Both the position numbers and the translations under genes were made by a program. A DNA stretch of 64,000 bases from Aradus depressus. Its lineage: Eukaryota; Arthropoda; Insecta; Hemiptera; Aradidae. The notes under the pieces are model-generated. The model searched no databases and was not told the origin of the DNA. It was given only the letters and a program-made list of their open reading frames with translations. Below are positions 21,920-32,998 of this stretch, piece by piece. The stretch is from contig OY759226.1 in NCBI GenBank assembly GCA_963662175.1, forward strand, positions 27,062,065-27,126,064. Direction: 5' to 3'. Position 1 is the stretch's first letter. Every line of letters begins with the position of its first letter.

Positions 21920-22448
21920 CAGTAGCCTCTCCCTTATCCGGCGTTCTGTTAACCGGCGCGCTCTCTTATCCGGCGCTCGCAAAATAATATCTTAGTTAAA
22001 CTGAAATTAACATTCAATTATTAGATTAGCAATTATATGAGCCACGTGTATTTACTAGCATATAATAATTCCGTAACTCACGTATCTTTTATGTATATGC
22101 ATATGTACATTGTATTTATAATGAAGGGATCGTTAATACAAGATTTTATTACTTCACTTAATTAAATACAGATTTCAAAATATATTTTTAATGCTTGGAT
22201 AAATATACATATGTACGTACATATAATAAATTAATGTTCAGTATGTACATATTTGTCAATTTAATAAATGTTATCAACAAAATACATACGTGTTTTATTC
22301 CTTAGCTCACAAAAACATATGAAACACTTTTTTTTATGCTTTAATTGATATATTTTTTCTCATTAATTGATGATTTCCACTATCCGGCGTTTTCTGTTAT
22401 CCGGCATCACGTCGGTCCCAGCAACGCCGGATAAGGGAGAGTCTACTG
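21920..22448. mobile_element. 529-bp pogo/Tigger-like MITE with TA duplication
   Basis: Terminal inverted repeats CAGTAGCCTCTCCCTTATCC at the left and GGATAAGGGAGAGTCTACTG at the right, each flanked by TA (21,918-21,919; 22,449-22,450). The CAGTAGxCTCTC terminus is characteristic of pogo/Tigger elements. There is a second inner block of CCGGCG repeats at both ends (TTAACCGGCGC and TATCCGGCGTT). There is no transposase inside; the core is AT-rich. Confidence 0.85.
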
Positions 22449-22453
22449 TATAT

Positions 22454-22665
22454 AGTTAGTTATTGTAACTGATGCCATTTAACTACAAGGTCATATCGCC
22501 TACTACCAGAGAGCTCTTTCGTCGCTCTGGTGACTTGAGCCCGAATCTACTATGAAGTCCTAAATCTTGCCTACTCAGGTTTATTCAGTTTTTTTAAACG
22601 AGTGTGACATTGGACAGGCTCGGAACCATCGCTTAACGTCCCATCCGAAGGACGGCGTGCTCATT
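22454..22665 (-). repeat. SINE-A, 3' part
   Basis: Minus-strand copy from TAGTTAGTTATTGTAACTG to the central block. It lies directly next to the pogo-like MITE and has no head. Confidence 0.75.
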
Positions 22666-23188
22666 TTTTTTTAAGTGAAATTCTATTAAGTATAACATCT
22701 TCTGAAAATTCAACTGGTTGTAAGAAAATGAAAACTACCAAATAAATAAATACATTTGGTATCTGTCAGTTTCTTTATGCTTAATCATGAAAATATATAT
22801 AGTATATATAACTCGTTCACAAAAAAACTGGGACATTACAATTGTCATACATTATACTTACATATTTCAAAATTAAAGTCTAAGAATGTTGCCTTTCGTA
22901 CCAGTGATGGTGTGTTTACACATTGTTATTGTTTACAATGAGGTTGACCCTAAAAGTCTTAATCCTTTAAAGTGATGTCAGAGGATTATCAAAACAAACC
23001 ATAATTCAGTTTACCAGTGTCTCTTCGTATGGCTTGGGAAGTGAAAAATATAACTTGTAGCTAAAATGAAAGGGGAAAAAACTATTGAGATGAAATCATA
23101 GAGAAGAAAATTGTGTTGAACGTTGAAGGAAATAGCAGATATTTTACTATCCGTTGCTCTCTTGCGCTCTCTCACGTTTCTTTACGAA
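22666..23188. other. no recognised feature
   Basis: AT-rich sequence leading into the 46-bp array. No gene or known repeat seen. Confidence 0.4.
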
Positions 23189-23874
23189 ACAGCCTCTAGC
23201 GACCTCTGCATGATCTCTGAGGATAGAGGCATTAACAGCCTCTAGCGACCTCTGCATGATCTCTGAGGATAGAGGCATAAACAGCCTCTAGCGACCTCTG
23301 CATGATCTCTGAGGATAGAGGCATAAACAGCCTCTAGCGACCTCTGCATGATCTCTGAGGATAGAGGCATAATCAGCCTCTAGCGACCTCTGCATGATCT
23401 CGGAGGATAGAGGCATAAACAGCCTCTAGCGACCTCTGCATGATCTCTGAGGATAGCGGCATAAACAGCCTCTAGCGACCTCTGCATGATCTCTGAGGAT
23501 AGAGGCATAAACAGCCTCTAGCGACCTCTGCATGATCTCTGAGGATAGAGGCATTAACAGCCTCTAGCGACCTCTGCATGATCTCTGAGGATAGAGGCAT
23601 AAACAGCCTCTAGCGACCTCTGCATGATCTCTGAGGATAGAGGCATAAACAGCCTCTAGCGACCTCTGCATGATCTCTGAGGATAGAGGCATTAACAGCC
23701 TCTAGCGACCTCTGCATGATCTCTGAGGATAGAGGCATTAACAGCCTCTAGCGACCTCTGCATGATCTCTGAGGATAGCGGCATTAACAGCCTCTAGCGA
23801 CCTCTGCATGATCTCTGAGGATAGCGGCATAAACAGCCTCTAGCGACCTCTGCATGATCTCTGAGGAGGCATTA
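23189..23874. repeat. 46-bp minisatellite, 15 units
   Basis: Fourteen 46-bp units in exact register from 23,189 plus a 42-bp last unit from 23,833. The unit begins ACAGCCTCTAGCGACCTC. Each unit has two nested inverted segments: GCCTCTA (unit positions 4-10) with TAGAGGC (36-42), and CCTC (15-18) with GAGG (31-34). Variants are single-base: CATAAAC versus CATTAAC at the junction, TAGCGGC replacing TAGAGGC in several units, CGGAGG once. Confidence 0.97.
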
Positions 23875-24087
23875 ATTCCAAACAACGCAAATCAACGAAA
23901 AAATTCTGAACTTTAAAATAGTTTATTACAGAATTTAGTAACGCATACTTCAGGCCATTCAGAAAAATATGAGTTTTAGTGGTTTTTTTTTCTCGAAGTT
24001 TATATCCGATTTCATCATCACCAGATCATTCTATTTTAGTTTCACGTCCCCGAAAGGAAATTTACGTCTGATAAGGTCGAAAAACTT

Positions 24088-24185
24088 CGAGGTCATGTCG
24101 CCTACTCCCAGAGAGCTCTTTCGTCTGGTGGACACGAGACCGACTCTACTGTGGGAGTTCTAAATTTTGCCTACCCAGGTTTATT
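24088..24185 (-). repeat. SINE-A fragment, 3' part
   Basis: Minus strand: GAGGTCATGTCGCCTACTCC to AATTTTGCCTACCCAGG. Confidence 0.7.
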
Positions 24186-24186
24186 T

Positions 24187-24450
24187 CATGGAAATTTCAT
24201 ATTTAAAGTCAAAACCCAATGAGGATATAACCTGTTAAATTTCAGCAATATCTGTTGAAAGAAAGGGGGGGGGGGGGTCAGGGGAGGGGCCTCAATTCAA
24301 AAATGCTAATAACTGCCGATATAATGAATTTATCAACACAAAATTTAGTATGAGGGTTTCCTACCTATGTAAGTCAACTGAGGAGAGGGAACGAAAAATT
24401 AATTGATTAATTCGTTGTGGGGAAGTATATTGCCGGTGATTCGCCGTTTT
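24187..24450 (-). repeat. family B, reverse orientation, 5' end palindrome included
   Basis: It ends in GGGGAAGTATATTGCCGGTG followed by ATTCGCCG, the reversed 5' palindrome of B. It begins with TTTCATATTTAAAGTCAAAA. An in-frame G run and a long ACGAAAAATTAATTGATTAA phrase are typical of the family. Confidence 0.75.
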
Positions 24451-24520
24451 TTTTTTCTCTCTCTTTATTTTCTTTTTTTCTCTCTCTCTTTATTCTCTTT
24501 TCTTGACGACTCTTAAAAGA
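24451..24520. repeat. pyrimidine-rich CT/TTT microsatellite
   Basis: Alternating T and CT runs (TTCTCTCTCT) at about 24,455-24,506, directly after the family B end. Confidence 0.8.
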
Positions 24521-25220
24521 ATGACTATCATTTCTGATGAGATTCAAACAATGTACTCACTGTATGCAAATAATCTTGAAGGCAGTTTTTCAAAAAATAA
24601 AAATAAATAAGAAAAATAAATTAAAAATTATTATTTGAAAGTTAGGCAGTAGCCAAGTCACGCACATCCTGAGGCGCGGCGCGGTGCGGCCAGGTCCATC
24701 TACGTCCGCGGAAACCTTGAAAACTAAGGCATGGAATGTACAAGAGAGGATTCATTGCATCACATTAGCACAGCATCCACTCAATAAATAATTTATATGC
24801 TAATGTGCATATAATGGAACTAGTATCAATTGTTATGTAATTAGCAACACATTTGTGTTGTCATTGCCATAAAATGTCAACTCAAATTGATTCTCTAATG
24901 AAAAATTGTAAATATGGAGATAGAGGGATGCACAACGTCAGTATTAATTATTAGTAAATTTCATTTCACAAGTTGTAAAATAAACTATAGTCTGACCTCT
25001 CACAGACTTAGCTAGCCGGCGTTCGAGGTGGCCCTCATCGTCAGTCAGTCTGATAAAATAATCTTGAATATAACATAATATAAAAGGTTTTTCAATAAAT
25101 AAGTTTAAAAAATTAAAATAAAGTAATAAAATTAAAAATAATCTAACAATTTAAAATTTCATAGATGGGGACAGATAGTTTATTCCCGTTCCTCATCTGA
25201 GTCACAACGGTTGGGAATTT
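24521..25220. other. no recognised feature
   Basis: AT-rich, apart from a short GC-rich stretch (GCGGCGCGGTGCGGCC at about 24,674). No gene seen. Confidence 0.4.
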
Positions 25221-25224
25221 TTTT

Positions 25225-25825
25225 ATAGAGTCCGCTATCTAGGCCTCATACTCGACAAAAGACTAACTTGGAATCCTCACACGAAACTGAAAAGACAAGA
25301 AATGAACAGACGTTATAAACTTCTACTAAGACTACTAGAGATCCAAACTAACTTTGACAACAAAACGACTTATATACAACGCAGTACTCAAACCTATGTG
25401 GACTTAAGGACTGGAACTCTGGGGTTCTACCAAGGCTTCCAATTTCCAGCGCATCCAATCCTTTCAATACAAAATTCTTCGTACAATAGCCAATGCTCCT
25501 TATTACGTCTCCAACAAAACTCTTCACACTGACCTTAACGTACCTTTCATCACTGAAGTCGCTAAATCCAAGTATAAAAAATTATTTTTCTTAGTTCCCA
25601 CAATAATCCTCTAGTCCGTGCCCTCCATTCTGCCATACTTCCCCAACGACGGCTTAAGCATCAATGGCCTAGAGACCTCCTTAGCAGCAGCAGTGACAGT
25701 TATTAATAGGGAGTGTCACAACTGGGTGATTTCTCCCCTCTTGACATTTTGACATTGCCATTATCTCTGTATTAGCATATTTGCTTGTTGTATATATTTT
25801 TATACAGTTGTAAATTAAAAAAAAA
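25225..25825 (+). pseudogene. jockey-like LINE 3' end, plus strand
   Basis: It starts at a 5' truncation near GTCCGCTATCTAGGCC (RYLGLILDKRLTW), includes RRYKLLLRLL and, in another frame, AVLKPMW-like and NAPYYVSNKTLHTDL-like sequence, and ends with ATTAGCATATTTGCTTG and a poly-A tail at about 25,818. The nearly identical fragment at 27,341-28,000 has the opposite orientation. It is frameshifted and 5'-truncated. Confidence 0.8.
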
Positions 25826-26690
25826 AAAAAAAAATCATACCGATATATTCATTCTATCGGCAGTTATTAGAGTTTTTATGTTAATCCTAGTTTCTTTTCT
25901 GTATATTGTTCCTAAATGTCGAAAACACCAAAAAAAAAAAAAAGTAGATTTTGAATTTTTGGCGTGAATCCAAATCTTCGAGATGTACCACTCCGAAGTA
26001 ATTTGAAAGTAAACTGCTTCCATTTGCTATTACCTGGAATTACGGTAGGTTAGAGATCTGGTTGAACTCATTCACGTTTTGAGTCCATCACAATCCGCTC
26101 TTCCGTTCACAATTTTTCAAAATACATTGATAACTCATGTTCTATGTTTGTACCTGGCTTCCAGATATACTGTTTGGGCCTACTTTTGCTAGGGTAAGGC
26201 GGATAAATACATAGGTGAATTTCTCCCCACCCTTTGCACCTAGGGTACAGAGTACAACCCTACTCAACTCAGTTTCGGCCCTGGCGTCAACCTGTGAGCT
26301 TGACCCAGCCACTCTCGCGTGTTAGTCTCAAGTTTGTGTGAGTCTAGTGGAGTACCAGTCTAACTGTCGTGGGTACAGTACGGCTTTACCTCCCCTTCTG
26401 TATTATAGTTAATGGTTACTCAATGTGTTTAGAAGTACCAAACTAATAGTTGTGGGTGTAGGACGGTCTTCCCGTTCTGTATCAGGTTATGGTTACTCAA
26501 AGTGTGCCTATCGTGTAAGAGTACGGTTTTACATGCCATCTCTTGTGGAGTCATAGCCACTCATAGTGTTATAGTAAAGCCCTGTTCTTTCTGTATAGCC
26601 TGGCCAGGCAATATATAAGTAGTTCAATTATATCAGTGTTCCCCCACCTTATGTATCTTATAGATTCGACTGGACCACAGTGCAGACTGC
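25826..26690. other. unassigned, includes diverged direct repeats
   Basis: Three loosely similar segments lie at about 26,355-26,580. The first two share GTACCA..AACTG/AATAGT..GTGGG..ACAG/AGG and TGGTTACTCAA; the third is weaker. A CTGCAATCTGTAAGTACA phrase at about 26,690 looks donor-like but no exon is defined. Confidence 0.35.
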
Positions 26691-27340
26691 AATCTGTAAG
26701 TACATAGTTTAAGGAAACATTAGAATAATAGAATTTGCCTCAATTCATGTTAAGGATCAATGTTTTGGTCCTGAGTTGCCTCAATTTATGTTAAGCTGGT
26801 CTTCTCCCGGAACCAGCTCTATCGAATACAGTCCACTACAGAGAGCTTGCCGTGTTTACAAAGTTGTGCGTAGACATATACTTTTTGCAAAATTTCATGA
26901 AAATCCGATCAAATGTTGTTTTGGGACATCCACAACTCCGCTTCAAAATGTTCAGTTCACCTTATAGCCAATCCTTGTTTTTTAAAGCTTTTATATAACA
27001 TGAAACAAATTACTAAAGAACAAAAAAAAATTATTCCGACCAATTCAGACTAAACATTAATTTTTCCTAATGGTTACATTTGATCGTCTGGAACTCGTTT
27101 TGACTAAAAAAAAAACATGTTTTGGGGGAAAAAAATGAATGTTATTGGTTTGTAAGGCCGATGGACTCCCAATATTTTGCAAACACTTATTGCACTTTGA
27201 GTAGTGCTCAACCCAATTAATTAACACAAAATTCAAAATTATTTTGAATTCCTTAATTACCCTCTTCCTACACACCCCCACTCTATTCAGAGTTTTAGTA
27301 TTATTACGCATCAAGCATCAACATTTTTTTAATTTATTTA
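26691..27340. other. no gene; possible dispersed repeat around 26,790-26,960
   Basis: The phrase CTTCTCCCGGAACCAGC and ATTTCATGAAAATCCGATC are typical of dispersed arthropod repeats, but no second copy was confirmed here. Confidence 0.3.
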
Positions 27341-28000
27341 CAAAAAGCTATTTACAATTGTATACAAATAAATACAACAAGCAAATGTGCTAATAAAGAG
27401 ATAATGACAATGTTAAAATGTCATGAGGGGAGAAATCACCCAGTGGGGACACTCCTACTGTTTTTATATCGTTTATAGCATATCACTTTCATTGTCACTG
27501 CTTCTACTCAGGAGGTCTCTAGGCCATTGACGCTTAAGCCGTCGTTGGGGAACTGTGGCAGAATGGAGGGCACGGACCAGAGGATTATTGTGGGAACTAA
27601 GAAGGGAAAATAATTTTTTATACTTGGATTTAGCGACTTCGGTGACAAAAGGTACGTTAAGGTCAGTGTGAAGAGTTTTGTTGGAGACGTAAAAAGGAGC
27701 ATTGGCTATTGTACGAAGGATTTTGGATTGAAGGGATTGGATTGGAAGCCTTGGCAGAACCCCAGAGTTCAAGTCCGTAAGTCCACATAGGTTTGAGTAC
27801 TGCGTTGTATATAAGTCGTTTTGTTGTCAAAGTTAGTTTGGATCTCTAGTAGTCTTAGTAGAAGTTTATAACGTCTGTTCATTTCTTGTCTTTTCAGTCT
27901 CGTGTGAGGATTCCAAGTTAGTCGTTTATCGAGTATGAGGCCTAGATGGGAGACTTCGTTTTTTAAAGGGATGGTATTTTTGTTAAGGTAAACTGGAGGT
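27341..28000 (-). pseudogene. jockey-like LINE 3' end, minus strand
   Basis: On the minus strand: a frame with LLRLLEIQTNFDNKT, then GSAKASNPIQSLQSKILRTI, NAPFYVSNKTLHTDLNVPF and VTEVAKSKYKKLFSLLSSH. It ends with the same 3' UTR as the 25,225 copy. Frame breaks occur around 27,770. QSKILRxIxNAP(F/Y)YVSN.TLH.DL is the post-RT segment of jockey-like ORF2. A third relative is at 53,030-53,580. Confidence 0.8.
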
Positions 28001-28135
28001 CATTTTGGAGCAGTTTGTTGAGACAATATTCAAATCGGAAAGCAGAGTAAATAGTAGCAGTAGCAGAATAACAGTTATACTGACCTTAGTAACAAAACTG
28101 TTATCATAATATAACAGTTTCTTACTTCTCCAGCT

Positions 28136-28290
28136 GTACTAAGTATAGGGGAAGTTATGTAATCAGTCTGTGAACATGATTACTCGTGACATAATGAATG
28201 TATCGACACGACATTTTCAGACAAATCGAATCCCTTTTACTTTACAACTTTGAATATCGGGAAAACGGAATTTTTTTGAATTCTCCGGAA
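28136..28290 (-). repeat. family B 3' end, reverse
   Basis: AGTATAGGGGAAGTTATGTA and ATCAGTCTGTGAACATGATT mark the reversed 3' end. Confidence 0.55.
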
Positions 28291-28994
28291 AAATTTGAAA
28301 TTGACCAAATTTGTGTATTTTTTTCGCATCTTTTTCATCCTGGAAAGAATTGAAAATGACGATCATCACTTGAAATGAAGATTTTGTGATTTCTCAAGGT
28401 GCAGTTGTCGGGTTTGGGGGCGTATAGCTCAGCGGATGATGAGATAATCGCTATGGAGGCACATGACAATAAAAAGTAGAGGTTTCAAGCATTCATTTAA
28501 GACCAAGCAGACCCCTTAAGACAGCTGCAAAAAGTGGACACAGAGGGTAGCAGGTTTCACGAAGAATTACCCATATATGAAATACTTAACATATATATTT
28601 TTTCCTGTTTCTGAATCTGTTTTTTTTTTTTAGAATTTATGTAGAAAACTGTTACTGTTGAAAGAAAATAACATGTTATCAAATAAAAAGCAATCACTTG
28701 GTTCTTTTGGTTGGTAATCTCGGATTAACTGAGCTGGAGGGTTACAAAACGCTAACTAGTGAATATACGAGTACTCCTTGACATCCACAGTTTTACAACC
28801 GTTTTAACAATTTGCCTCCAGCATATAATAAGACGCAATAAAAGAGTATATGACTAAAAACGTACTTATATGAAGCTTATAAATTAAAATTAAAATACAT
28901 AAAAATTTGCTATAAAAAGTTGGTATCTTCATAAGTATGTAAATAGGACACAGCTTTAAAATACGACAGAGCTTAAATCAAAATTATCCACTTT
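28291..28994. other. no recognised gene; weak tRNA-like head
   Basis: At about 28,418 the sequence GGCGTATAGCTCAGCGGAT is A-box-like and GAGGTTTCAAGCATTC a weak B-box-like match 60 bp later. No second copy was found. Confidence 0.25.
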
Positions 28995-29560
28995 CTTTAT
29001 TCAATGTTGAATTTTCACAGGAATTTCATGTTTTCCGATCCTCGGTAAATCACCAGCTATGTACTTTCCCAGCACGAATCAAATATGTTGCTGCTCTCCC
29101 TCCAAAGCTAATCGACCGTTAGGGGTCAAAATCAATATTTAACTTCAGAATCCTTATACTAAGTTTAGTGTCGATACATTTATTACATCGGCTGTTATTG
29201 GGGTTTATGAATTGAGCACTCCTTTGATCCCACGAGCTTTGAAATTACATATGAAACTTCGTATTAATACAACGGCAGTTAATAGAATTTATAGTTATTC
29301 CGCCTCTGCCTTCCGGCCGACTTGACTGAAAATTAATAGGTGTCGCCCATAGAAAGATCTGGATACATATATAAAATTTCTTGTCGATACATTCTTTCAA
29401 TCAGTGTATTCACTGATGCACAGGCAGACAGAAACTTTACTTTCCCAGGTATACGAAGTATAGGGTAAGTTATGAAATCGGTCAAAAATTCGATGCTTAG
29501 TTTTCAACGGAATTTCATGTTTGCTGACCACCGGATTCCAAAAATGATTAAAAAGGTTAG
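28995..29560. repeat. family B copies, forward then reverse
   Basis: From about 29,040 forward motifs run (CGGTAAATCACCAGC, TTTCGTATTAATACAACGGC, TTCCGGCCGACTTGACTG, ATTCACTGATGCACAGGC). At about 29,445 a reversed 3' end follows (CTTTCCCAGGTATACGAAGT, GGTCAAAAATTCGATGC). Two family members meet tail to tail. Confidence 0.7.
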
Positions 29561-29564
29561 GGTT

Positions 29565-29900
29565 AGGTTAGGTTTTATGACTCATGCCCGGGCTTTAACT
29601 ACGAGGTCATATCCGCGCTCTTTCGTCACTCTGGTGGACATGAGCCCGATTCTACTGTGCGAGTCCTAAATTTTGCCTACCCTAAATTTTTATTCACCTA
29701 GGAAGAAAGACCCCTACTTTAACGAGTACCTGACATCGTACAGGCTCGGAACCATCGCTTAACGTCCCATCTGAAGGGCGGCGTGCTTAAGTTTATTTTA
29801 CCTCCCAGATAAAATAAACTAAGGGCCTCGGTCGGGTTACGAGCCCACGATTTTAAGCTCAGAAGTCAAGCACGCATACCACTGAGCTACCGGCGCCCTC
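29565..29900 (-). repeat. SINE-A, full length with CCTAA tail
   Basis: Starts GGTTAGGGTTAGGTTAGG (tail) and ends CCGGCGCCCTC, flanked by TGATTAAAAA / TGATAAAAAA. Both Pol III boxes are present on the minus strand. Confidence 0.92.
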
Positions 29901-29929
29901 TGATAAAAAAGATATTTCCCGATAGAATG

Positions 29930-30020
29930 AATGGGGCTTAACTCATAAACACTAATAACTGTCGATGTAATGCATATATCGACACTAGGATTGAGAAATA
30001 TATGAGTAAGTCACAGTTTG
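29930..30020 (-). repeat. family B fragment, reverse
   Basis: GGCTTAACTCATAAACACTA with ATAACTGTCGATGTAATGCA; short and truncated. Confidence 0.5.
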
Positions 30021-30360
30021 ATTTTCAGTGAAATTTGTCAGTTGGGGATTTTCGAGGGAGAGTGACTTAGTTGATGAGTTGTTAGTGTTACTGGCTACAC
30101 GACTGGAAGGAACCTAAGGAGGCACTCAGCTGATGGGTCTCCCAGATGTGTATCTGTCCAAGTCCCGGTATGTTTGGTAACCTGGCCTTCAGTTACCTCC
30201 TCAGTCCCTCTTACCTACATATCTACCTGCATCTTATCTTCTAATTAACTCTACGTTTTGCATCACAGGACTACTGAAGGAATTCATTTCGATAGGACTC
30301 CTCCTTAGGAAGTGAGTCGTTGAAAAAACTCAAGAATATTAATGGTAAAATGGAGCAGTA
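30021..30360. other. no recognised feature
   Basis: No coding or repeat motif recognised, though TTAGTTGATGAGTTGTTAGTG looks faintly A-box-like. Confidence 0.35.
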
Positions 30361-30362
30361 AC

Positions 30363-30957
30363 CAGGGGTGTAGCCGGGATTTTGGCAGGGGGGGGGGGGG
30401 GGGGGGGGTATAGACTACCGGGGGGCACAGCCCGCAATTTCCATGGTTAGCGCTGCAGACTTTTTGTTATTAATTTGGGAGACTCAGACCCGTAGAAGCT
30501 CCTCCTGAGGTAACCACTGACTGTAATACTTAAGCTGACTTTACATGAGCAGCAAAAATGCAAAGCAGCAAATGCACGCTGTGTTTTCCGTGCTTTTAGA
30601 ATTAAATGTCTCGCAGCCAATAGCGTGCATTTGCTGCTGCTGCTCTTTGCATTTTTACTGCTCATGTAAAATCAGCTTTAAGAGTATAAAGTATAACATA
30701 AATGAAGATTTTGAGCGAGGAAATGAAATGATCGAATTGATGTATACTTAAAAAAATGTAATATGACTTGTTTTGTACATGTATATTTAAGTAACAGCTG
30801 ATTGCTTATTTAGGAATCAGATGCACGGGAAATTTGAAGATCCTATTGGTAACTTGCAAGCAATCCATTTTTAATATAAACTATTTAATTTTTATCTTGG
30901 TTTTTTCGCTCTGGCCAGGGTAGGGGGGGGGGGGGGGGGGGGGGGGAGGCATGTGCC
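30363..30957. mobile_element. second hAT-like MITE copy, inverted, right end lost
   Basis: It starts CAGGGGTGTAGCCGGG and runs in the opposite orientation to the copy at 16,201-16,848, with the same AGCAGCAAAAATGCAAAG stem. It ends near AGGCATGTGCC without the terminal CTCCCCTG-type end. G runs lie at 30,388-30,408 and 30,923-30,946. Confidence 0.75.
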
Positions 30958-31355
30958 GTTAATAGGTGTCGTTGTTAAAGGTTTCTGGATTCACACAAGT
31001 TCGTGTCAATATATTTATTATATCTCGAGTTATCGATACACAACTTTGACGTTTCTATACTTCTATTCCCCTATACTCCGTAAATTTATTTTCATTTCAT
31101 TGTATACTATTTAGCAAGTTCCATTTTACACGATAAAGTTAACTGCATTCTCCCTCAATACTTGTGGACAAAGAACCACCACTCTGTCTCTGAGTTGACG
31201 GTTATTACTTCGTTCTCAAATTACTGAGTCTCGGAATTTGAACTCTCAGGATCGCCATATTACTAAAGGAACCTACACCGATGAACCTATAAGATGATAA
31301 TAGCTTATGTTGAGTTTGCTCTTATAGGAACCTTTCAAAACATAAAAAGCACCTT
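30958..31355. other. no gene; weak family B trace
   Basis: AATAGGTGTCGTTGTTAAAGG and ATATCTCGAGTTATCGATA recall family B, but the copy is too diverged to delimit. Confidence 0.3.
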
Positions 31356-31427
31356 AAGTACCAGATAGGATTACGTATGTCCACCGGTGCTAAGTACCAG
31401 ATAGAATTACGTATGTCCACCGGTGCA
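31356..31427. repeat. 36-bp direct duplication
   Basis: Two adjacent units, AAGTACCAGATAGGATTACG (31,356) and AAGTACCAGATAGAATTACG (31,392), both ending in TATGTCCACCGGTGC. Confidence 0.85.
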
Positions 31428-31785
31428 TTCATAGCTCACCTTGACACTTATTACTGCACAACTCTAACCTGAAAATAGTTATCTTAATCATTTTTCTTTT
31501 TTTGAAGGAAAAACTGAATAATTACAAAATAAACAATAATTCTTTAACAAGAAGAAAGTGTAGGTTAGGATTGTTTTTCTGTGAAAATTGTAGGCATTAA
31601 AATTGGCCTTGGCTTCATGTGACCATACGTACATACACGTTCCGTTTCGAAAATTGGATGGACATTTTCCTCGGGGTTTAATATTAAATATACAAAGCAG
31701 TGTAGTTTGATGTATGAATTTTTTTTTAATTTTATTGTTACAGTTCAAGTTTAGTGCAAAAATTGAGGAACTGAACGTTCAATAC

Positions 31786-32150
31786 TGCCCTAAACAGGGC
31801 GCCGGTAGCTGAGTGGTATGCGTGCTTGTCTTCTGAGCTCAAGATCGTGGGTTCAAAACCCGACCGAGGCCCTTAGTTTATTCTATCTGGGAGGTAAAAT
31901 AAACTTAAGCACGCCGTCCTTCGGATGGGACGTTAAGCTATGGTCCTGAGCCTGTACGATGTCAGGTACTCGTTAAAGACCCCTACCCTAGGTGAATAAA
32001 AATTTAGGGTGGGCAAAATTTAGGACTCCCACAGTAAAGACGGGCTCATGTCCACCAGAGTGACGAAAGAGCACTCTGGGTAGTAGGCGATATGACCTCG
32101 TTACAGCCCGGGCATGAGTCATAAAACCTAACCTAACCTGCCCTGAACAG
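31786..32150 (+). repeat. SINE-A, reference full-length copy
   Basis: Complete 341-bp element (31,798-32,138) with a 12-bp target duplication, TGCCCTAAACAG (31,786-31,797) and TGCCCTGAACAG (32,139-32,150), one mismatch. Head: A box (GTAGCTGAGTGGTATGCGTG, one base off consensus) and B box (GGGTTCAAAACCCG, one base off). Then CCTTCGGATGGGACGTTAAG of the central block, a CGAAAGAGCACTCTGG arm and the tail ATAAAACCTAACCTAACC. It is tRNA-derived because the head matches Pol III box order and spacing. Mobilisation by a LINE is inferred from the duplication and the short-repeat tail. Confidence 0.95.
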
Positions 32151-32155
32151 AATAC

Positions 32156-32340
32156 TTGGTTAGCTGACTTATGCCCGAGCTTTACATAACCCTGACTCTA
32201 TTGTGGAGTCCTAAGTTTTGGGATCTTTAACGAGTACCTGACATCGTACAGGCTCGGAACCATCCCTTAACGTCCAAGACGGCGCCTGCTCATGGGTTTT
32301 TCGGCTTCCAGATAAAAAAATCTAAGGGTCTCGGTCTTGA
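32156..32340 (-). repeat. SINE-A fragment, minus
   Basis: Minus-strand piece with central block. It directly abuts the next, plus-strand copy, so the two heads meet at CTTGAGCTCAGTGG. Confidence 0.8.
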
Positions 32341-32612
32341 GCTCAGTGGTATGCGTGCTTACTTACTGTTGGATTCAATACCCGGCCAAGGCCTTTAGTT
32401 TATTTTATCTAGGAGGTAAAATAAACTTAAGCACGCCGTCCTTCGGATGGATCCAAGTCTATACGATGTCAGACATTCGTTTAAAAACTCCTACCATAGG
32501 TCAATACAAATGTAGTGTAGACAAAATTTGTCCACCAGAGTGACGAAAGACCGTACTGGTAGTAGGCGTTATGACCTCGTAGTTAAAGCCTTGTACCTAA
32601 GTTTACAAACCT
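32336..32612 (+). repeat. SINE-A, plus, 5' end lost
   Basis: From the anticodon-like arm (GAGCTCAGTGGTATGCG) through the central block, ending before the tail. It lies head to head with the minus copy before it. Confidence 0.8.
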
Positions 32613-32998
32613 TCTCAATGTTCTCATAGCTAGAACTATTCAAGATGTATCGTTTCTTCATCACACATTTTCTTTCTTGTAATTTCATTACCAACTCATC
32701 CATATGATTACTAACGAAGACAATGTGACAATATGACGGTTAAAGAAACAGAAAAAAAATAAATAAATAAATAAAAGAGAAAATCTGATCTATGTGGCAA
32801 GATAAAAAAAATTAGAGTTAAGTAACTTCCATAATTAACGTGAAGGTCGTTCATCCTTGCTAAATAAAACTTGACATAGATTTTTTTCTTGAATTAAACA
32901 TAGTTAAATTCTAGTCATAATATATTTACAAATTCCTATGTATAATATATTATTACAATAGATAAAAATATAACTTTTATATTGTCTAACTGCACAAA
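32613..32998. other. no recognised feature
   Basis: AT-rich, with an (AAAT)n stretch at about 32,755-32,775. Confidence 0.4.

Noticed and set aside
23189..23874. CRISPR array
   Set aside because: The repeats are contiguous tandem units with no unique spacers; it is a minisatellite in a eukaryotic genome.
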